Below are positions 8,971 through 19,452 of a stretch of 64,000 bases of DNA, piece after piece (within the stretch, counting starts at the first letter, position 1; the number at the start of each line of letters is the position of its first letter). The notes below the pieces were generated by a model that worked only from the letters and a program-made list of their open reading frames with translations, was not told the DNA's origin and searched no databases. The stretch spans positions 644,236 to 708,235 of the forward strand of contig NZ_QZEX01000001.1 of assembly GCF_003646465.1 (NCBI RefSeq). Reading direction: 5' to 3'. The stretch comes from Chachezhania antarctica (GTDB lineage Bacteria; Pseudomonadota; Alphaproteobacteria; Rhodobacterales; Rhodobacteraceae). Both the position numbers and the translations under genes were made by a program.

Positions 8971-9628
8971 TTGACCAAGCCCATGCTGCGCGAGCTTGTC
9001 CCCTGTCCCGACCAACGGTTCGAAGACGAACTGCTGGCCGACGGCTATACCGTTGTGGCCGGCGTCGACGAGGTCGGCCGCGGCCCGCTGGCCGGGCCGG
9101 TGACGGCCGCAGCGGTGATCCTCGACCTGAGCGTGCTGCCCGAGGGCCTGAACGATTCCAAGAAACTGGGACCGCGCGAACGCGAACGGCTGACGCTTGT
9201 TCTGCAGCAATGCGCGCAGATCTCGGTCGCGCATGCCACGGTCGAGGAAATCGACCGCCTGAACATCCTGCGCGCGAGCCACCTTGCAATGTGCCGGGCG
9301 GTCGAGGGGCTGTCTATCGCCCCGAACGCGCTGCTTGTGGACGGCTCGCTGGTGCCGCGCGGCCTGAAAATGCCCGCCCGCGCGCTGGTGAAGGGCGACG
9401 CGCGGTCGCTGTCCATCGCCGCGGCCTCCATCGTGGCCAAGACGGCGCGCGACCGGATCATGGCCGAACTGGCCGAGGAATGTCCGGGCTATGGATGGGA
9501 AACGAATGCCGGATATCCGACGCCAGCGCACAAGGCGGCCCTGCTAGATCTGGGGGTAAGTCGGCACCATAGACGCTCCTTTCGGCCCGTCCACAACATC
9601 TTGTATCAGGGGAAATTCTTAACCCCTT

Positions 9629-9630
<2 letters not shown>
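8971..9630 (+). CDS. rnhB: ribonuclease HII
   Basis: It cleaves RNA in RNA-DNA hybrids and single ribonucleotides in duplex DNA. It is 219 residues, normal length. The active-site acidic residues are in GVDEVGRGPLAGP, and VDGSLVPRG and SIAAASIVAKTARD are the other RNase HII signatures. The start is TTG at 8971, nine bases after GGAGG; an ATG four codons later (8983) is the alternative. The stop codon overlaps the first GANTC site of the ccrM promoter region. Confidence 0.95.
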
Positions 9631-10846
<1,216 letters not shown>

Positions 10847-10989
10847 CGGCCTGGGACTACCTGCGCGATTGCGTCGCGGATGTGAATCCCCTTAACACTC
10901 CCTATCTCTCCAATTACGCATCGGCGGCTTTACCGGCTGCCGATGCGGTATAGGATAGCCCGATCCGGCGTCTGCAATCGGAGAGTGTC

Positions 10990-12378
10990 ATGGCTGAGAC
11001 GACAAGCGGCGGCCTGCCGTTGTTGCGGTTCCTGCGGGACCCCGATGCCGACCCGGGGGAAGCGCATGCCAATGCGCGGACCGAACAGGCCCTTGAGCGC
11101 CACAAGAAGGAAGGCATGGAGCTTGCCGTCCGCGCCCGGTTCGTTGCGCTGGGCGTGATCGCGATCATGCTGCCATTCCTGAATTTCAGCATGGAGATGC
11201 TGTACTACGAGGTGCTGCTGGGCCTTCTGGCGCTGAACGGCTGGGCGCAGCGGCGGATCGGACGGGTGGGCAAGAACCGCGCGGAACTGGCGCTGATCTT
11301 CCTTGACCTTGTTCTGATGACCATAGCGTTCGTGGTGCCAAGCCCCTTTGCCGAGGAAGTCTGGCCGACACCGATGCTGTTCCGGTTCGACAACTTCACC
11401 TATTTCTTCGTGATCCTTGCGGGGGCGACGCTGGCCTATTCCTGGCGGACCATTTTCGCCATCGGCGTGTGGACGGCGGGCCTGTGGGCCCTGGCGATGT
11501 TCGGCGTCTGGAAATGGGGCTATTTCATCCCCGAACTCAGCGCCGCGTCGGCCGAAGCCTTCGCTGATTACCCGGCGATGGCGCGGATCCTGGATCCCAA
11601 CGGCCTGAACCTGGATCTGCGGCTGCAGCAGACAGTGATCTTCATTCTGGTCGCCTTCACGCTGGGACTGGCGATGCGGCGCTACAACAAGCTGGTGCTG
11701 GGCAACGCGGTGCTGGAACGCGAACGCGCGAACCTGTCGCGCTATTTCTCGCCCAACGTGGTGGATGAACTGAGCCAGAACGACGAACCGCTGAAGCAGA
11801 TCCGCACGCACAACGTGGCGGTGCTGTTCATCGATATCGTGGGCTTTTCAAGCTTTGCCGCCGACCGTCATCCCGAGCAGGTGATCGGTACCTTGCGCGA
11901 TTTCCACAGCCGGATGGAGGCGCAGGTATTCGCCCATGGTGGCACGCTCGACAAGTACCTGGGCGACGGTCTGATGGCGACATTCGGAACGCCCATGGCC
12001 GGCCCGCAGGACGCAAGCGCGGCCCTTGGCTGCGCGCGGGCGATGATCGCGGCCGTCGAGGCGTGGAACGCGGAGCGGCGCGCGGAGGGCGAGCCCGAGC
12101 TGCGTGTCAGTGTCGGGGTGGATTACGGGCCGGTGGTTCTGGGCGATATCGGCGCCAACCGGCTGGAGTTCTCGGTCATCGGCAACACGGTCAACGTGGC
12201 GAACCGACTGGAAAAGCTGACCCGTCCGCTGGATGTGCGGATCGCCGTCAGTGACGCGGTCCGGGGGCAGGCGCTGAAGGAAGACGGCGGGGCCGAGGCG
12301 GCGGATGGCCTGACGGATCGCGGGGCGCAGGAGATCCGGGGGCTGGAAAGACCGGTGAAGGTCTGGTCGCTGGGCTGA
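10990..12378 (+). CDS. membrane-bound class III adenylate cyclase
   Basis: This is a 462-residue protein. Five or six membrane helices fill residues of about 45-230 and form an N-terminal sensor or anchor with little loop sequence. The cytosolic cyclase domain follows a short helix (LERERANLSRYFSP, a typical linker). Metal aspartates are in VLFIDIVGFSSF and DKYLGDGLMATFG; the same segment carries the ATP-selecting lysine. VIGNTVNVANRLEKL completes the active site. The ATG at 10990 follows GGAGAGTGTC. It is the second class III cyclase within 5 kb and has a different sensor module. Confidence 0.92.
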   Translation: MAETTSGGLPLLRFLRDPDADPGEAHANARTEQALERHKKEGMELAVRARFVALGVIAIMLPFLNFSMEMLYYEVLLGLLALNGWAQRRIGRVGKNRAELALIFLDLVLMTIAFVVPSPFAEEVWPTPMLFRFDNFTYFFVILAGATLAYSWRTIFAIGVWTAGLWALAMFGVWKWGYFIPELSAASAEAFADYPAMARILDPNGLNLDLRLQQTVIFILVAFTLGLAMRRYNKLVLGNAVLERERANLSRYFSPNVVDELSQNDEPLKQIRTHNVAVLFIDIVGFSSFAADRHPEQVIGTLRDFHSRMEAQVFAHGGTLDKYLGDGLMATFGTPMAGPQDASAALGCARAMIAAVEAWNAERRAEGEPELRVSVGVDYGPVVLGDIGANRLEFSVIGNTVNVANRLEKLTRPLDVRIAVSDAVRGQALKEDGGAEAADGLTDRGAQEIRGLERPVKVWSLG

Positions 12379-12382
12379 CGGG

Positions 12383-12437
12383 ATCGCGCCCGTCGGAGGC
12401 GTCCCGCCCGCCCACCCCCGCCGCCTCCGGGCGCGAT
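12383..12437. terminator. interrupted hairpin between convergent genes, family B repeat copy
   Basis: ATCGCGCC (12383-12390) pairs with GGCGCGAT (12430-12437), and CGGAGGC (12394-12400) pairs with GCCTCCG (12423-12429), with a three-base bulge. The loop holds CCCGCCCGCCCACCCCC. It lies between the cyclase (plus) and alkB (minus), where a two-way terminator is expected. It shares blocks with 1380-1480 and 2805-2876. Confidence 0.55.
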
Positions 12438-12465
12438 GGCGCGCGGTCGCGCGCCGGGCCCGGGG

Positions 12466-13599
12466 TTAGCGGGGCAGGGGCAGGGTGTGTTTCGTGTAGG
12501 GCGTCCAGTCGGTGATTTCGGGGTAGTACATCTTGCGCCACGCCCGCACGCGCGGGTTCATCATCCGTCGCCAGACGGGCGGGATCATCGCGATGCAGCC
12601 CATCAGCGGGTAGCCATAGGGCAGCTGCGGCGCGGCGCTGGCATCGTGGTGTTGCAGCAGCGGGAACCGACGGTCCGGCTTGTAATGGTGATCGGAATGG
12701 CGCTGGAGGTTGATCAGAAGCCAGTTCGAGGCCCGATGCGAGGCGTTCCAGCTGTGGCGGGGACGGACATGTTCGTAGCGTCCTTCTCCCAGATGCTTGC
12801 GCGTCAGCCCGTAGTGTTCGACGTAATTCACCAGCTCCAGCTGCCAGATCGCCGTCAGGGCCTGGAACAGGAACAACGCCAGCCCGTACCAGCCGCCGGC
12901 GATCAGGGCGAGCGCCAGCATCAGCGCCTGAAGCGCTGCATAGCGGTAGAACGGGTTCGAGAGGTCGGTCGCCTTGCGCCCGGCGCGGGCCTGCTTCGCG
13001 GCCTCGGCCGACAGGGCCGACCGGAAGCATTGGTGCAGGACGCGCCGGAAGAAACGGTGGAAGCCTTCGTTGTAGCGCGCCGTCACTGCGTCGCGCGGGG
13101 TGCCGACATGGCGGTGATGGACCAGCAGGTGTTCCGACCGGAAATGGGAATAGAGCGCCATGGCCATGAGCACATCGGCCAGAAACCGTTCCTTCCGGGA
13201 TTTCTGGTGCATCAGTTCGTGGGCGTAATTGATCCCGATGGTGCCCGTCAGGATTCCCATGCCGAAGAAGGCCGCGAACGCACCGAAGGCGGACAGGTGA
13301 TCCGCCCGCGTCACGTACCAGATCAGCGCATAGAGCGAGATGAATTGCGCCGGCACCCACAGCATCGTCAACCGCCGGTAAAGGGTAAGCGCCGCGTCGG
13401 GCGTCTGCGGATCGGCGTTTTCCGCGGTGATGCCCAAAAGCCCGTCGGCCGCAGTGAAGACCCACCAGGTGACCAGCGGCACGATCAGCAGCCAGAGGCC
13501 GCCCGCGGCGGCGCCGATCCAGACCAGCGGGATCAGCAGGAAGCTGACGTAGAACGGCAGGGCGTGGCGCCAGGATTGCAGAAGATCGCGCGGGATCAT
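12466..13599 (-). CDS. alkB: alkane 1-monooxygenase (AlkB type)
   Basis: This is an integral membrane di-iron hydroxylase of 377 residues that converts medium-chain alkanes or similar chains to primary alcohols with rubredoxin electrons. The histidine motifs HELMHQK, EHLLVHHRHVGT and LQRHSDHHY are all present, and NYVEHYGL is the AlkB signature that separates it from plain desaturases. About six membrane helices are visible. No rubredoxin or rubredoxin reductase gene lies next to it. It is convergent with the cyclase gene, and its start is 46 bp from the end of mutY on the same strand. Confidence 0.92.
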   Translation of the reverse strand: MIPRDLLQSWRHALPFYVSFLLIPLVWIGAAAGGLWLLIVPLVTWWVFTAADGLLGITAENADPQTPDAALTLYRRLTMLWVPAQFISLYALIWYVTRADHLSAFGAFAAFFGMGILTGTIGINYAHELMHQKSRKERFLADVLMAMALYSHFRSEHLLVHHRHVGTPRDAVTARYNEGFHRFFRRVLHQCFRSALSAEAAKQARAGRKATDLSNPFYRYAALQALMLALALIAGGWYGLALFLFQALTAIWQLELVNYVEHYGLTRKHLGEGRYEHVRPRHSWNASHRASNWLLINLQRHSDHHYKPDRRFPLLQHHDASAAPQLPYGYPLMGCIAMIPPVWRRMMNPRVRAWRKMYYPEITDWTPYTKHTLPLPR

Positions 13600-13645
13600 G
13601 GGGATCGGTCCTAGGGTTCGGGGGGCACTATATCACGGCGCGGTA

Positions 13646-14719
13646 TCACCCCAAGACCGGATGATGCCGCGCAAGATCGAAGGCCTTGCGCATGACCGTT
13701 GGCAGGTCCGAGGGACGGAAGGTGTCAGGGGGCAGATACTCCCCGCGCGTGACGGGTTCGGAGCCGTCGAGGCGGGCGACCTCGATCCGAAGTATCAGGT
13801 GGAAATGGGTGAAGGTGTGCCGGACCTCCCCCGCGATGGGCTGCCAGTCGGCATTTGCCGGAGGGGCCGGCTCCGGCGCGGCCTCGGCCCAATCGGTGCC
13901 GGGCCAGCCCAGCATGCCGCCCAGAAGCCCCCGGTCGGGCCGGCGTTCCAGAAGCCATGCGCCATCGGCGCGGCGGGCAAGATAGGCCGTGCCATGGCGG
14001 GTGGGTTTCGGGGCCTTGGGTGTCTTCCTTGGCAGCTCGGCCGCCGTGCCGTTGGCGTGTGCAAGGCAGCCACTGTTCAGCGGGCAGAGCGCGCAGACCG
14101 GCCCCCGTGGCGTGCAGATCGTGGCGCCCAGATCCATCAGCGACTGGGCGTAATCACCCGGCCGGGCCGCGGGCGTGTGCGCCTCGGCCAGTGCGGTGAG
14201 TTCCGGCTTGGCGGCGGGCAACGGCGTTTGCACATCGTGCAGACGGGCCATGACGCGTTCGATATTGCCGTCGACCACCGTTTCCGGCCGGTCGAAGGCG
14301 ATCGCGCCGATCGCCGCGGCCGTGTAGGGGCCGATGCCGGGCAGCTTCAGAAGCCGGGCGCGGTCGGACGGGAATAGGCCGTCGTGTTCGGTCGTGACCA
14401 CGCGGGCGCATTTCAGCAGGTTGCGGGCGCGGGCATAGTAGCCAAGGCCCGCCCATTCGCCCATCACGTCGCCGTCCTCTGCCGCGGCCAGCGCCTGAAC
14501 CGTGGGCCAGCGGGAGGTGAAACGGTGGAAATAGTCCTTCACCGCCGCGACGGTGGTTTGCTGCAACATGATCTCGGACAGCCAGACGCGATACGGGTCG
14601 GGCATCACACCGGCCGCCCGGTCCTCCGGGCTGACGCGCCACGGCAATTCGCGGGCGTGGATATCGTACCAGCCAAGCATCGCCGCAGCCACGGAAGGAG
14701 TCGTGTCGTCGTCACGCAA
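13646..14719 (-). CDS. mutY: A/G-specific adenine glycosylase
   Basis: This base-excision repair enzyme removes adenine mispaired with 8-oxoguanine. It is 357 residues. The catalytic glutamate is E49 in WLSEIMLQQT. The helix-hairpin-helix LPGIGPYTAAAIGAI is followed by the catalytic aspartate D150 in VVDGNIERV. C202, C209, C212 and C218 bind the 4Fe-4S cluster with C-x6-C-x2-C-x5-C spacing. The C-terminal third is the NUDIX-like 8-oxoG recognition domain. It is divergent from the DUF721 gene, with 82 bp between start codons. Confidence 0.95.
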   Translation of the reverse strand: MRDDDTTPSVAAAMLGWYDIHARELPWRVSPEDRAAGVMPDPYRVWLSEIMLQQTTVAAVKDYFHRFTSRWPTVQALAAAEDGDVMGEWAGLGYYARARNLLKCARVVTTEHDGLFPSDRARLLKLPGIGPYTAAAIGAIAFDRPETVVDGNIERVMARLHDVQTPLPAAKPELTALAEAHTPAARPGDYAQSLMDLGATICTPRGPVCALCPLNSGCLAHANGTAAELPRKTPKAPKPTRHGTAYLARRADGAWLLERRPDRGLLGGMLGWPGTDWAEAAPEPAPPANADWQPIAGEVRHTFTHFHLILRIEVARLDGSEPVTRGEYLPPDTFRPSDLPTVMRKAFDLARHHPVLG

Positions 14720-14801
14720 TCTTTATGCTCCGGTCAGGCGGATTCGCTGGTGTGTCCCCGGGCCTAGCCTAGAATGCACCAGAGCGACAGGGAGTGGCAC
14801 A

Positions 14802-15326
14802 ATGGCGCCCAGGCCATCATCGACGCGCGGGTTCAAGCGCACCGCAAGCATTCTGGACACGAAGATCCGGAAGGCCGGCGAAAGCCGGGGCTTTGCCGTG
14901 TCGCGCGTGCTGACCCACTGGGAGGAGATCGCGGGCCCCGAGATCGCGAAGATGGCCAAGCCCGTGAAGGTGAATTACGGACGGGCGAGCTTTGGCGCCA
15001 CGCTGACGGTGCTGACCACGGGCTCGATGGCGCCGATGCTGGAAATGCAGAAGGATCGCCTGCGCGAACGGGTGAACGCGGCCTACGGATACAACGCGAT
15101 CAGCAAGGTTCTGATCACCCAGACGGCGCCCACCGGATTCGCCGACGGCCAGCATCCGTTTGCCGCGCGCCCTCCCGACGAGACGGAACCGGACACGAAA
15201 CACGTAGAAGCCTCTGCCGCACGTGCGGCAGAAGGCGTTGCAGACGAAGGACTTCGTGCCGCGCTTGAACGTTTGGGGCGTGGCGTACTATCGAAGACCG
15301 GACAAAAGGAAAGGGGCCAGACATGA
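14802..15326 (+). CDS. DUF721 family protein (DciA-like)
   Basis: This is a 174-residue basic protein. Residues of about 10-105 form the DUF721 domain (VLTHWEEIAGPEIA, then a strand-rich KH-like half with LTVLTTGSMAPML). DciA proteins of this family load or assist the replicative helicase in bacteria lacking DnaC; I infer that role here. The C-terminal 60 or so residues are polar and variable. The ATG at 14802 follows GGGAG; longer in-frame readings run into mutY and were rejected. It overlaps the DsbA-like gene by 4 bp (ATGA). Confidence 0.85.
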   Translation: MAPRPSSTRGFKRTASILDTKIRKAGESRGFAVSRVLTHWEEIAGPEIAKMAKPVKVNYGRASFGATLTVLTTGSMAPMLEMQKDRLRERVNAAYGYNAISKVLITQTAPTGFADGQHPFAARPPDETEPDTKHVEASAARAAEGVADEGLRAALERLGRGVLSKTGQKERGQT

Positions 15327-15943
15327 CCCGCATGATGACACTGATCGGGGCAGCTGCCCTCATGACCATGGGCCTGTTGGCAGTGCCCGCACTGGCGCAA
15401 AGCGACGCCGAAACCCCCGAGATTGTGGAGATGGTTCTGGGCGATCCCGACGCACCGGTCGAGATCAAGGAATACGCCTCGTTCACCTGCCCGCATTGCG
15501 CCAGCTTCCACACCGGCGCGTTCAAGCAGCTGAAAAAAGATTACATCGATACCGGCAAGGTGAAGCTTGTCTACCGCGATGTCTATTTCGACCGTTTCGG
15601 CCTGTGGGCGTCGATGATGGCCCGCTGCGGCGGGGAAGAGAAGTTCTTCGGCATTGCCGACATGATCTACAATACCCAAGCCGACTGGACCCGCGCGGGC
15701 GATCCGACCGCGATCGTTGGTGAGCTTCGCAAGATCGGGAAGATTTCCGGCATCGACGATGCTGAACTGGACGCCTGTTTTGCCGACGCCGAAAAAGCGC
15801 AGGCGTTGGTCGAATGGTACCAGGCCAACGCGACCGAAGACGGGATCCAGGCTACGCCGACCTTCATCATCAGTGGCGATCTGGTCGAAAACCAGCCCTA
15901 TGACGATCTGAAGGCAGTCATCGAAGAGAAGCTTGGCAACTGA
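15323..15943 (+). CDS. DsbA-like periplasmic thiol-disulfide oxidoreductase
   Basis: This is a 206-residue exported thioredoxin-fold protein. A signal peptide ends near ALAQS (about residue 26). The active site is C56-P-H-C59 in FTCPHCASFH, the DsbA type, and the cis-proline loop is in GIQATPTFII. It should introduce or shuffle disulfides in periplasmic proteins. It is translationally coupled to the DUF721 gene and its stop codon overlaps the CoA-transferase start by one base. Confidence 0.9.
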   Translation: MTRMMTLIGAAALMTMGLLAVPALAQSDAETPEIVEMVLGDPDAPVEIKEYASFTCPHCASFHTGAFKQLKKDYIDTGKVKLVYRDVYFDRFGLWASMMARCGGEEKFFGIADMIYNTQADWTRAGDPTAIVGELRKIGKISGIDDAELDACFADAEKAQALVEWYQANATEDGIQATPTFIISGDLVENQPYDDLKAVIEEKLGN

Positions 15944-17055
15944 TGAGCGCACCGCTTGCTGGCCTGAAGGTCATTGAACTGGCGCGCATCCTGGCCGGCC
16001 CCTGGGCCGGTCAGACGCTTTCCGACCTGGGCGCCGAAGTGATCAAGCTGGAAAGCCCCGAAGGCGACGACACCCGCCGCTGGGGCCCGCCCTTCGTGGA
16101 GCGCGATGGCGATGTCTCTGCGTCCTATTACCATTCCACCAACCGCGGCAAGGCGTCGGTGATCGTCGATTTCTCGACCCCCGAAGGGCAGGCCAAGGTG
16201 CGCGAGCTCGTGGCCGGGGCCGATGTGTTCCTTGAGAACTTCAAGGTCGGCGGGCTGAAGAAATACGGGCTGGATTACGACAGCCTGCGGGAGGTGAACC
16301 CGGGTCTGATCTATTGCTCGGTCACCGGCTTCGGGCAAACGGGGCCCTATGCGCACCGGGCGGGGTACGATTTCATCATCCAGGGCATGTCCGGGCTGAT
16401 GTCGATCACGGGCGAACCGGGCGGCCAGCCGCAGAAATGCGGCGTGGCGATCACCGACCTCTTCACCGGCATCTATTCGGTCAACGCGATCCTTGCGGCT
16501 TTGTATCAGCGGCAGGCGACGGGCAAGGGCCAGCATATCGACATGGCGCTGCTGGATTGTGCCGTGGCGGTGACCGCAAACCAGGCGCTGAACTACCTGA
16601 CGACCGGCGTGGCCCCGGGGATGATGGGCAATGCCCACATGAACCTGACGCCCTACCAGGTGTTCGATTGCGCCGACGGTTTCATCATCATCGCGACGGG
16701 CAACGATGCCCAGTATCGCCGCCTGTGCGGGGTCCTTGGGCTGGACGAGATGGCGGAGCATCCGGATTTCATCGGCAACTCCCAACGCATCGCGAACCGG
16801 GACGAACTGACCCGCCGCCTGACCGCGGCCACGCTGACATGGAGCAAGACGGATCTTCTGGCCGCCTGCGAGAGCGTCGGTGTCCCGGCAGGACCCATCA
16901 ACGATCTGGAGGAGGTCATGGCCGATCCGCAGGTTCAGGCCCGCGGCATGCAGATCGAATTGGACGGCGTGCCGGGTGTGCGATCCCCGTTCCGGTTTTC
17001 GGACGCGGAACTGGCGTTGCACCGGCCCGCCCCTAAGCTTGGGCAAGACGGGTAG
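15943..17055 (+). CDS. CaiB/BaiF CoA-transferase family III protein
   Basis: This is a 370-residue formyl-CoA-transferase-like enzyme that moves CoA between carboxylic acids. The N-terminal signature is LKVIELARILAGPWAGQTLSD; the catalytic aspartate is expected in AGYDFIIQGMSGLMS. The C-terminal part (RIANRDELTRRL, VPAGPINDLEE) is typical and complete. Its start overlaps the DsbA-like stop codon by one base (TGATG). The substrate is unknown. The position is notable because smc is often the gene after dsbA in related genomes (from memory). Confidence 0.92.
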   Translation: MSAPLAGLKVIELARILAGPWAGQTLSDLGAEVIKLESPEGDDTRRWGPPFVERDGDVSASYYHSTNRGKASVIVDFSTPEGQAKVRELVAGADVFLENFKVGGLKKYGLDYDSLREVNPGLIYCSVTGFGQTGPYAHRAGYDFIIQGMSGLMSITGEPGGQPQKCGVAITDLFTGIYSVNAILAALYQRQATGKGQHIDMALLDCAVAVTANQALNYLTTGVAPGMMGNAHMNLTPYQVFDCADGFIIIATGNDAQYRRLCGVLGLDEMAEHPDFIGNSQRIANRDELTRRLTAATLTWSKTDLLAACESVGVPAGPINDLEEVMADPQVQARGMQIELDGVPGVRSPFRFSDAELALHRPAPKLGQDG

Positions 17056-17092
17056 AGCGGTCGCCCGCAACCTCCACAAGAAGAAACAAGCG

Positions 17093-17118
17093 CAGCGCCC
17101 GGCCCTGGGTGGGCGCTG
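17093..17118 (+). terminator. hairpin after the CoA-transferase gene
   Basis: CAGCGCCC (17093-17100) pairs with GGGCGCTG (17111-17118) around a 10-base loop, 38 bp after the stop codon. No T-run follows. A second perfect stem, GCCCGGGG/CCCCGGGC at 17214-17232, lies closer to the lpxK end and could serve that gene from the other strand. Confidence 0.45.
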
Positions 17119-17262
17119 ACAACCGCAATCGGATGAGGGGCGCGGGTATCCGCCTTCGCATCGTTCGGAGCGAGACATCACCAAGCGCCCTCCCGTGGGG
17201 ATGGTCTGGCGTTGCCCGGGGTGCCCCCGGGCGGGACGGTGAGTGAATGCCGGGTCTGGCCC

Positions 17263-18282
17263 TTACTTGCGCACTTGCACTTTCGGCGCCAGCGGAGCGG
17301 CTTCCGCGATCATCTGCGTCAACGCCTCGGCACCATGCACATTCAGCCGAACCGGCAAAGTGATGACCCGCGACCGCCAGCTATGGGGCAGGCGGGCGGC
17401 GTCCTTTTCGGTGCAGACAAGCTGAGCGCCCATGGCGAAGGCCTGCGCTTCCATCCGTGTCAAAAGGGCTGCCGCCAATGGCTGGTGATCGTCCAGCGGA
17501 TGGGTCGCGACCAGATCGGCGCCCAGCCCGCGCAGCGTGTCGAAGAACTTTCGCGGCTGGCCGATTCCGGCGAAGGCCACGACCTTCAGACCGTCCCAGT
17601 CCATGCCGGTTTGAAGCGGCTGCAATTCCGCCGTCACGTGCGGGCAGGGGATCGTGTCCCCCCATATCTCGGCAAACTGCTCCTGCGCCTCGGCGTCTCC
17701 GATGGACAGGACAGCACTGGCGCGCGACAGGCCTTCGGCCACCGGTTCGCGCAGGGGGCCGGCGGGAATGCAGCGGCCGTTGCCGAAGCCCTGCGCCGCG
17801 TCCACCACGACAAGCGACAGATCCTTCGCAAGTCCCGGATCCTGAAAACCATCGTCCAGAACCAGCACCGTCGCCCCGGCAGCAACCGCGGCCCGTGCCC
17901 CGGCGGCGCGGTCCCGGGAAACCCAGACCTCGGCAAAGCTGGCCAGCAGCAGGGGTTCGTCGCCCACGCGGTCCGGTCCGTGCTTGCGGGGATCGACCTG
18001 CAGGGGGCCCGTCTCGCTGCCGCCGTATCCGCGCGAAATCACGTGGGGTGTGTGGTGCATCTTGCGCAGCGCCTCGACCAGCCAGATGACGGTCGGTGTC
18101 TTGCCGGTGCCCCCCGCGTTCAGGTTCCCGGCGCAGATGACGGGCACGCCCGGATCAACGGGCGCACCATCCGCCACCCGTTTCCGGGTCGCCCGGGCAT
18201 AAAGCGCGCCCAGCGGCTGCAAGGCCCGCGCCTGCCATGCAGGGCGGTCGGGCGGGGTGGTCCAGAACTCAGGGGCGCGCAT
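17263..18282 (-). CDS. lpxK: tetraacyldisaccharide 4'-kinase
   Basis: It phosphorylates the lipid A disaccharide precursor at the 4' position at the inner membrane. It is 339 residues. The LpxK-specific Walker A sequence GNLNAGGTGKTP spans residues 52-63. SRGYGG, typical of the family, follows at about residue 88, and VLVLDDGFQDP is the Walker B-like motif. I start at 18282 (MRAPEFW, the usual N-terminus). A longer reading to 18378 would run into the Kdo transferase. The two genes overlap by 14 bp. Confidence 0.95.
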   Translation of the reverse strand: MRAPEFWTTPPDRPAWQARALQPLGALYARATRKRVADGAPVDPGVPVICAGNLNAGGTGKTPTVIWLVEALRKMHHTPHVISRGYGGSETGPLQVDPRKHGPDRVGDEPLLLASFAEVWVSRDRAAGARAAVAAGATVLVLDDGFQDPGLAKDLSLVVVDAAQGFGNGRCIPAGPLREPVAEGLSRASAVLSIGDAEAQEQFAEIWGDTIPCPHVTAELQPLQTGMDWDGLKVVAFAGIGQPRKFFDTLRGLGADLVATHPLDDHQPLAAALLTRMEAQAFAMGAQLVCTEKDAARLPHSWRSRVITLPVRLNVHGAEALTQMIAEAAPLAPKVQVRK

Positions 18283-19438
18283 CGAGTTTCGCCTGTACCA
18301 GTTCGACCAGTCGGTCCGCGAGCCCCGCGCCCTCTGTCGCGACCGTCCAGCCGGCAAGCGCCATGGCGGCGGCCGCATCGGGCGCCGACAGGCGGGTGAC
18401 GGCGACCGAAAGCTCGTTGGCGTTGGTCACGGTTCGCGCGGCGCCGACCTGTTCCAGCCTGACATAGCTGGCTCCGTGGTTGCGCACATGCGGCCCGTGC
18501 AGGATGGCCGACCCCAGCGCAGCGGCCGGCAGCGGGCATTGCCCCCCGGTCTGGGGTGTCAGCGATCCCCCCAGGAAGGTGACCGGCGCGGCCCGGTACC
18601 ACAGCCCCAGCGCCTCGGGATCCTCGCAGACGACGGCCTGGATATTGTCCTCGATCTCTGTATCGGGATCCCAGCGTTCGGCGCGCAGGCCGGGGCGGTG
18701 CATGGTATCGACCAGCGGCTGCGCCTCGTCCGGGTGGGCCACGTGCGCCACCAGCAAAAGCCGGTGCGACAGGCGCACCGACATGCGGTGGGCCGCGACA
18801 ACCGTATCGAACTCCGCCCGCTCGAGCCCCGCCGCCAGCCAGACGGGACGACCCGCCAATTGGCCGGTCAGGTCTTCGAAGGCGGTTTCGTCAAAGACGG
18901 GAGGCGTGACGCTCACCGACAGGCGCGCGCTTTCCTCGACCTGGTCGGGCGTGCGGACAAGCCTGCGGATGGCATCCGTGGCCGAAGGGCCGGTGGTCAG
19001 GATCGGGTCGAACAGACCCAGCGTGCTGCGCTGCCCCCCGCGCCATAGACCGCGGAGCGACACCGCATCGTCGCGGCTGATATCGGCGAGGATCATCGGC
19101 ATCTTCCGCGCGCCGGCCTTGTGGATCAGCCCGGGGATCAGCGGCAGCCCGGCCCAGAGACCGACATCCGGCGCCCAGTGTGCCAGGAACTGTCGGGCGA
19201 TGTTGCCGCCATCGTTGGCCAGCCGCTCCATGTGGTCGATCCCGATTCGGCGCAATTGCGCGGGCGGCGCCACGTCTGGGGCCACCGTCAGAAGCGCGTA
19301 AAGATCCGGCCGCTGCGCCTTGCAGCGGGTCGCGATGTCGGCCAGTGCCGCGGCGCGTTCGGCCGACGTCGCGTGCATCCACAGGACCTCGGCCCCGTCA
19401 GGGCGGGTCAGGGATATGTCATCGCTGCCGCGGGCCAA
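18269..19438 (-). CDS. waaA: Kdo transferase-like glycosyltransferase (WaaA/KdtA family)
   Basis: This is a GT30-type glycosyltransferase, expected to add Kdo sugars to lipid IVA. It lies directly upstream of lpxK. PAQLRRIGIDHMERLAND resembles the family, and VTFLGGSLTPQTGGQ is close to the usual 'vGGSlvp.GGhN' C-terminal motif. The N-terminal membrane anchor of standard KdtA is missing. The usual HAASVGE motif appears as HATSAER, so the catalytic glutamate is displaced or lost. The start is uncertain: TTG at 19438 is used here (389 residues); CTG at 19456 would overlap the DUF4170 stop and has GAGGA upstream; the ATG at 19570 lies inside DUF4170. Confidence 0.75.
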   Translation of the reverse strand: MARGSDDISLTRPDGAEVLWMHATSAERAAALADIATRCKAQRPDLYALLTVAPDVAPPAQLRRIGIDHMERLANDGGNIARQFLAHWAPDVGLWAGLPLIPGLIHKAGARKMPMILADISRDDAVSLRGLWRGGQRSTLGLFDPILTTGPSATDAIRRLVRTPDQVEESARLSVSVTPPVFDETAFEDLTGQLAGRPVWLAAGLERAEFDTVVAAHRMSVRLSHRLLLVAHVAHPDEAQPLVDTMHRPGLRAERWDPDTEIEDNIQAVVCEDPEALGLWYRAAPVTFLGGSLTPQTGGQCPLPAAALGSAILHGPHVRNHGASYVRLEQVGAARTVTNANELSVAVTRLSAPDAAAAMALAGWTVATEGAGLADRLVELVQAKLDARP

Positions 19439-19452
19439 GGGTGCCGGATGGA

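Noticed and set aside
14553-14801. Upstream extension of the DUF721 gene
   Set aside because: It would overlap mutY on the other strand and precede the domain without support; the ATG at 14802 has GGGAG.
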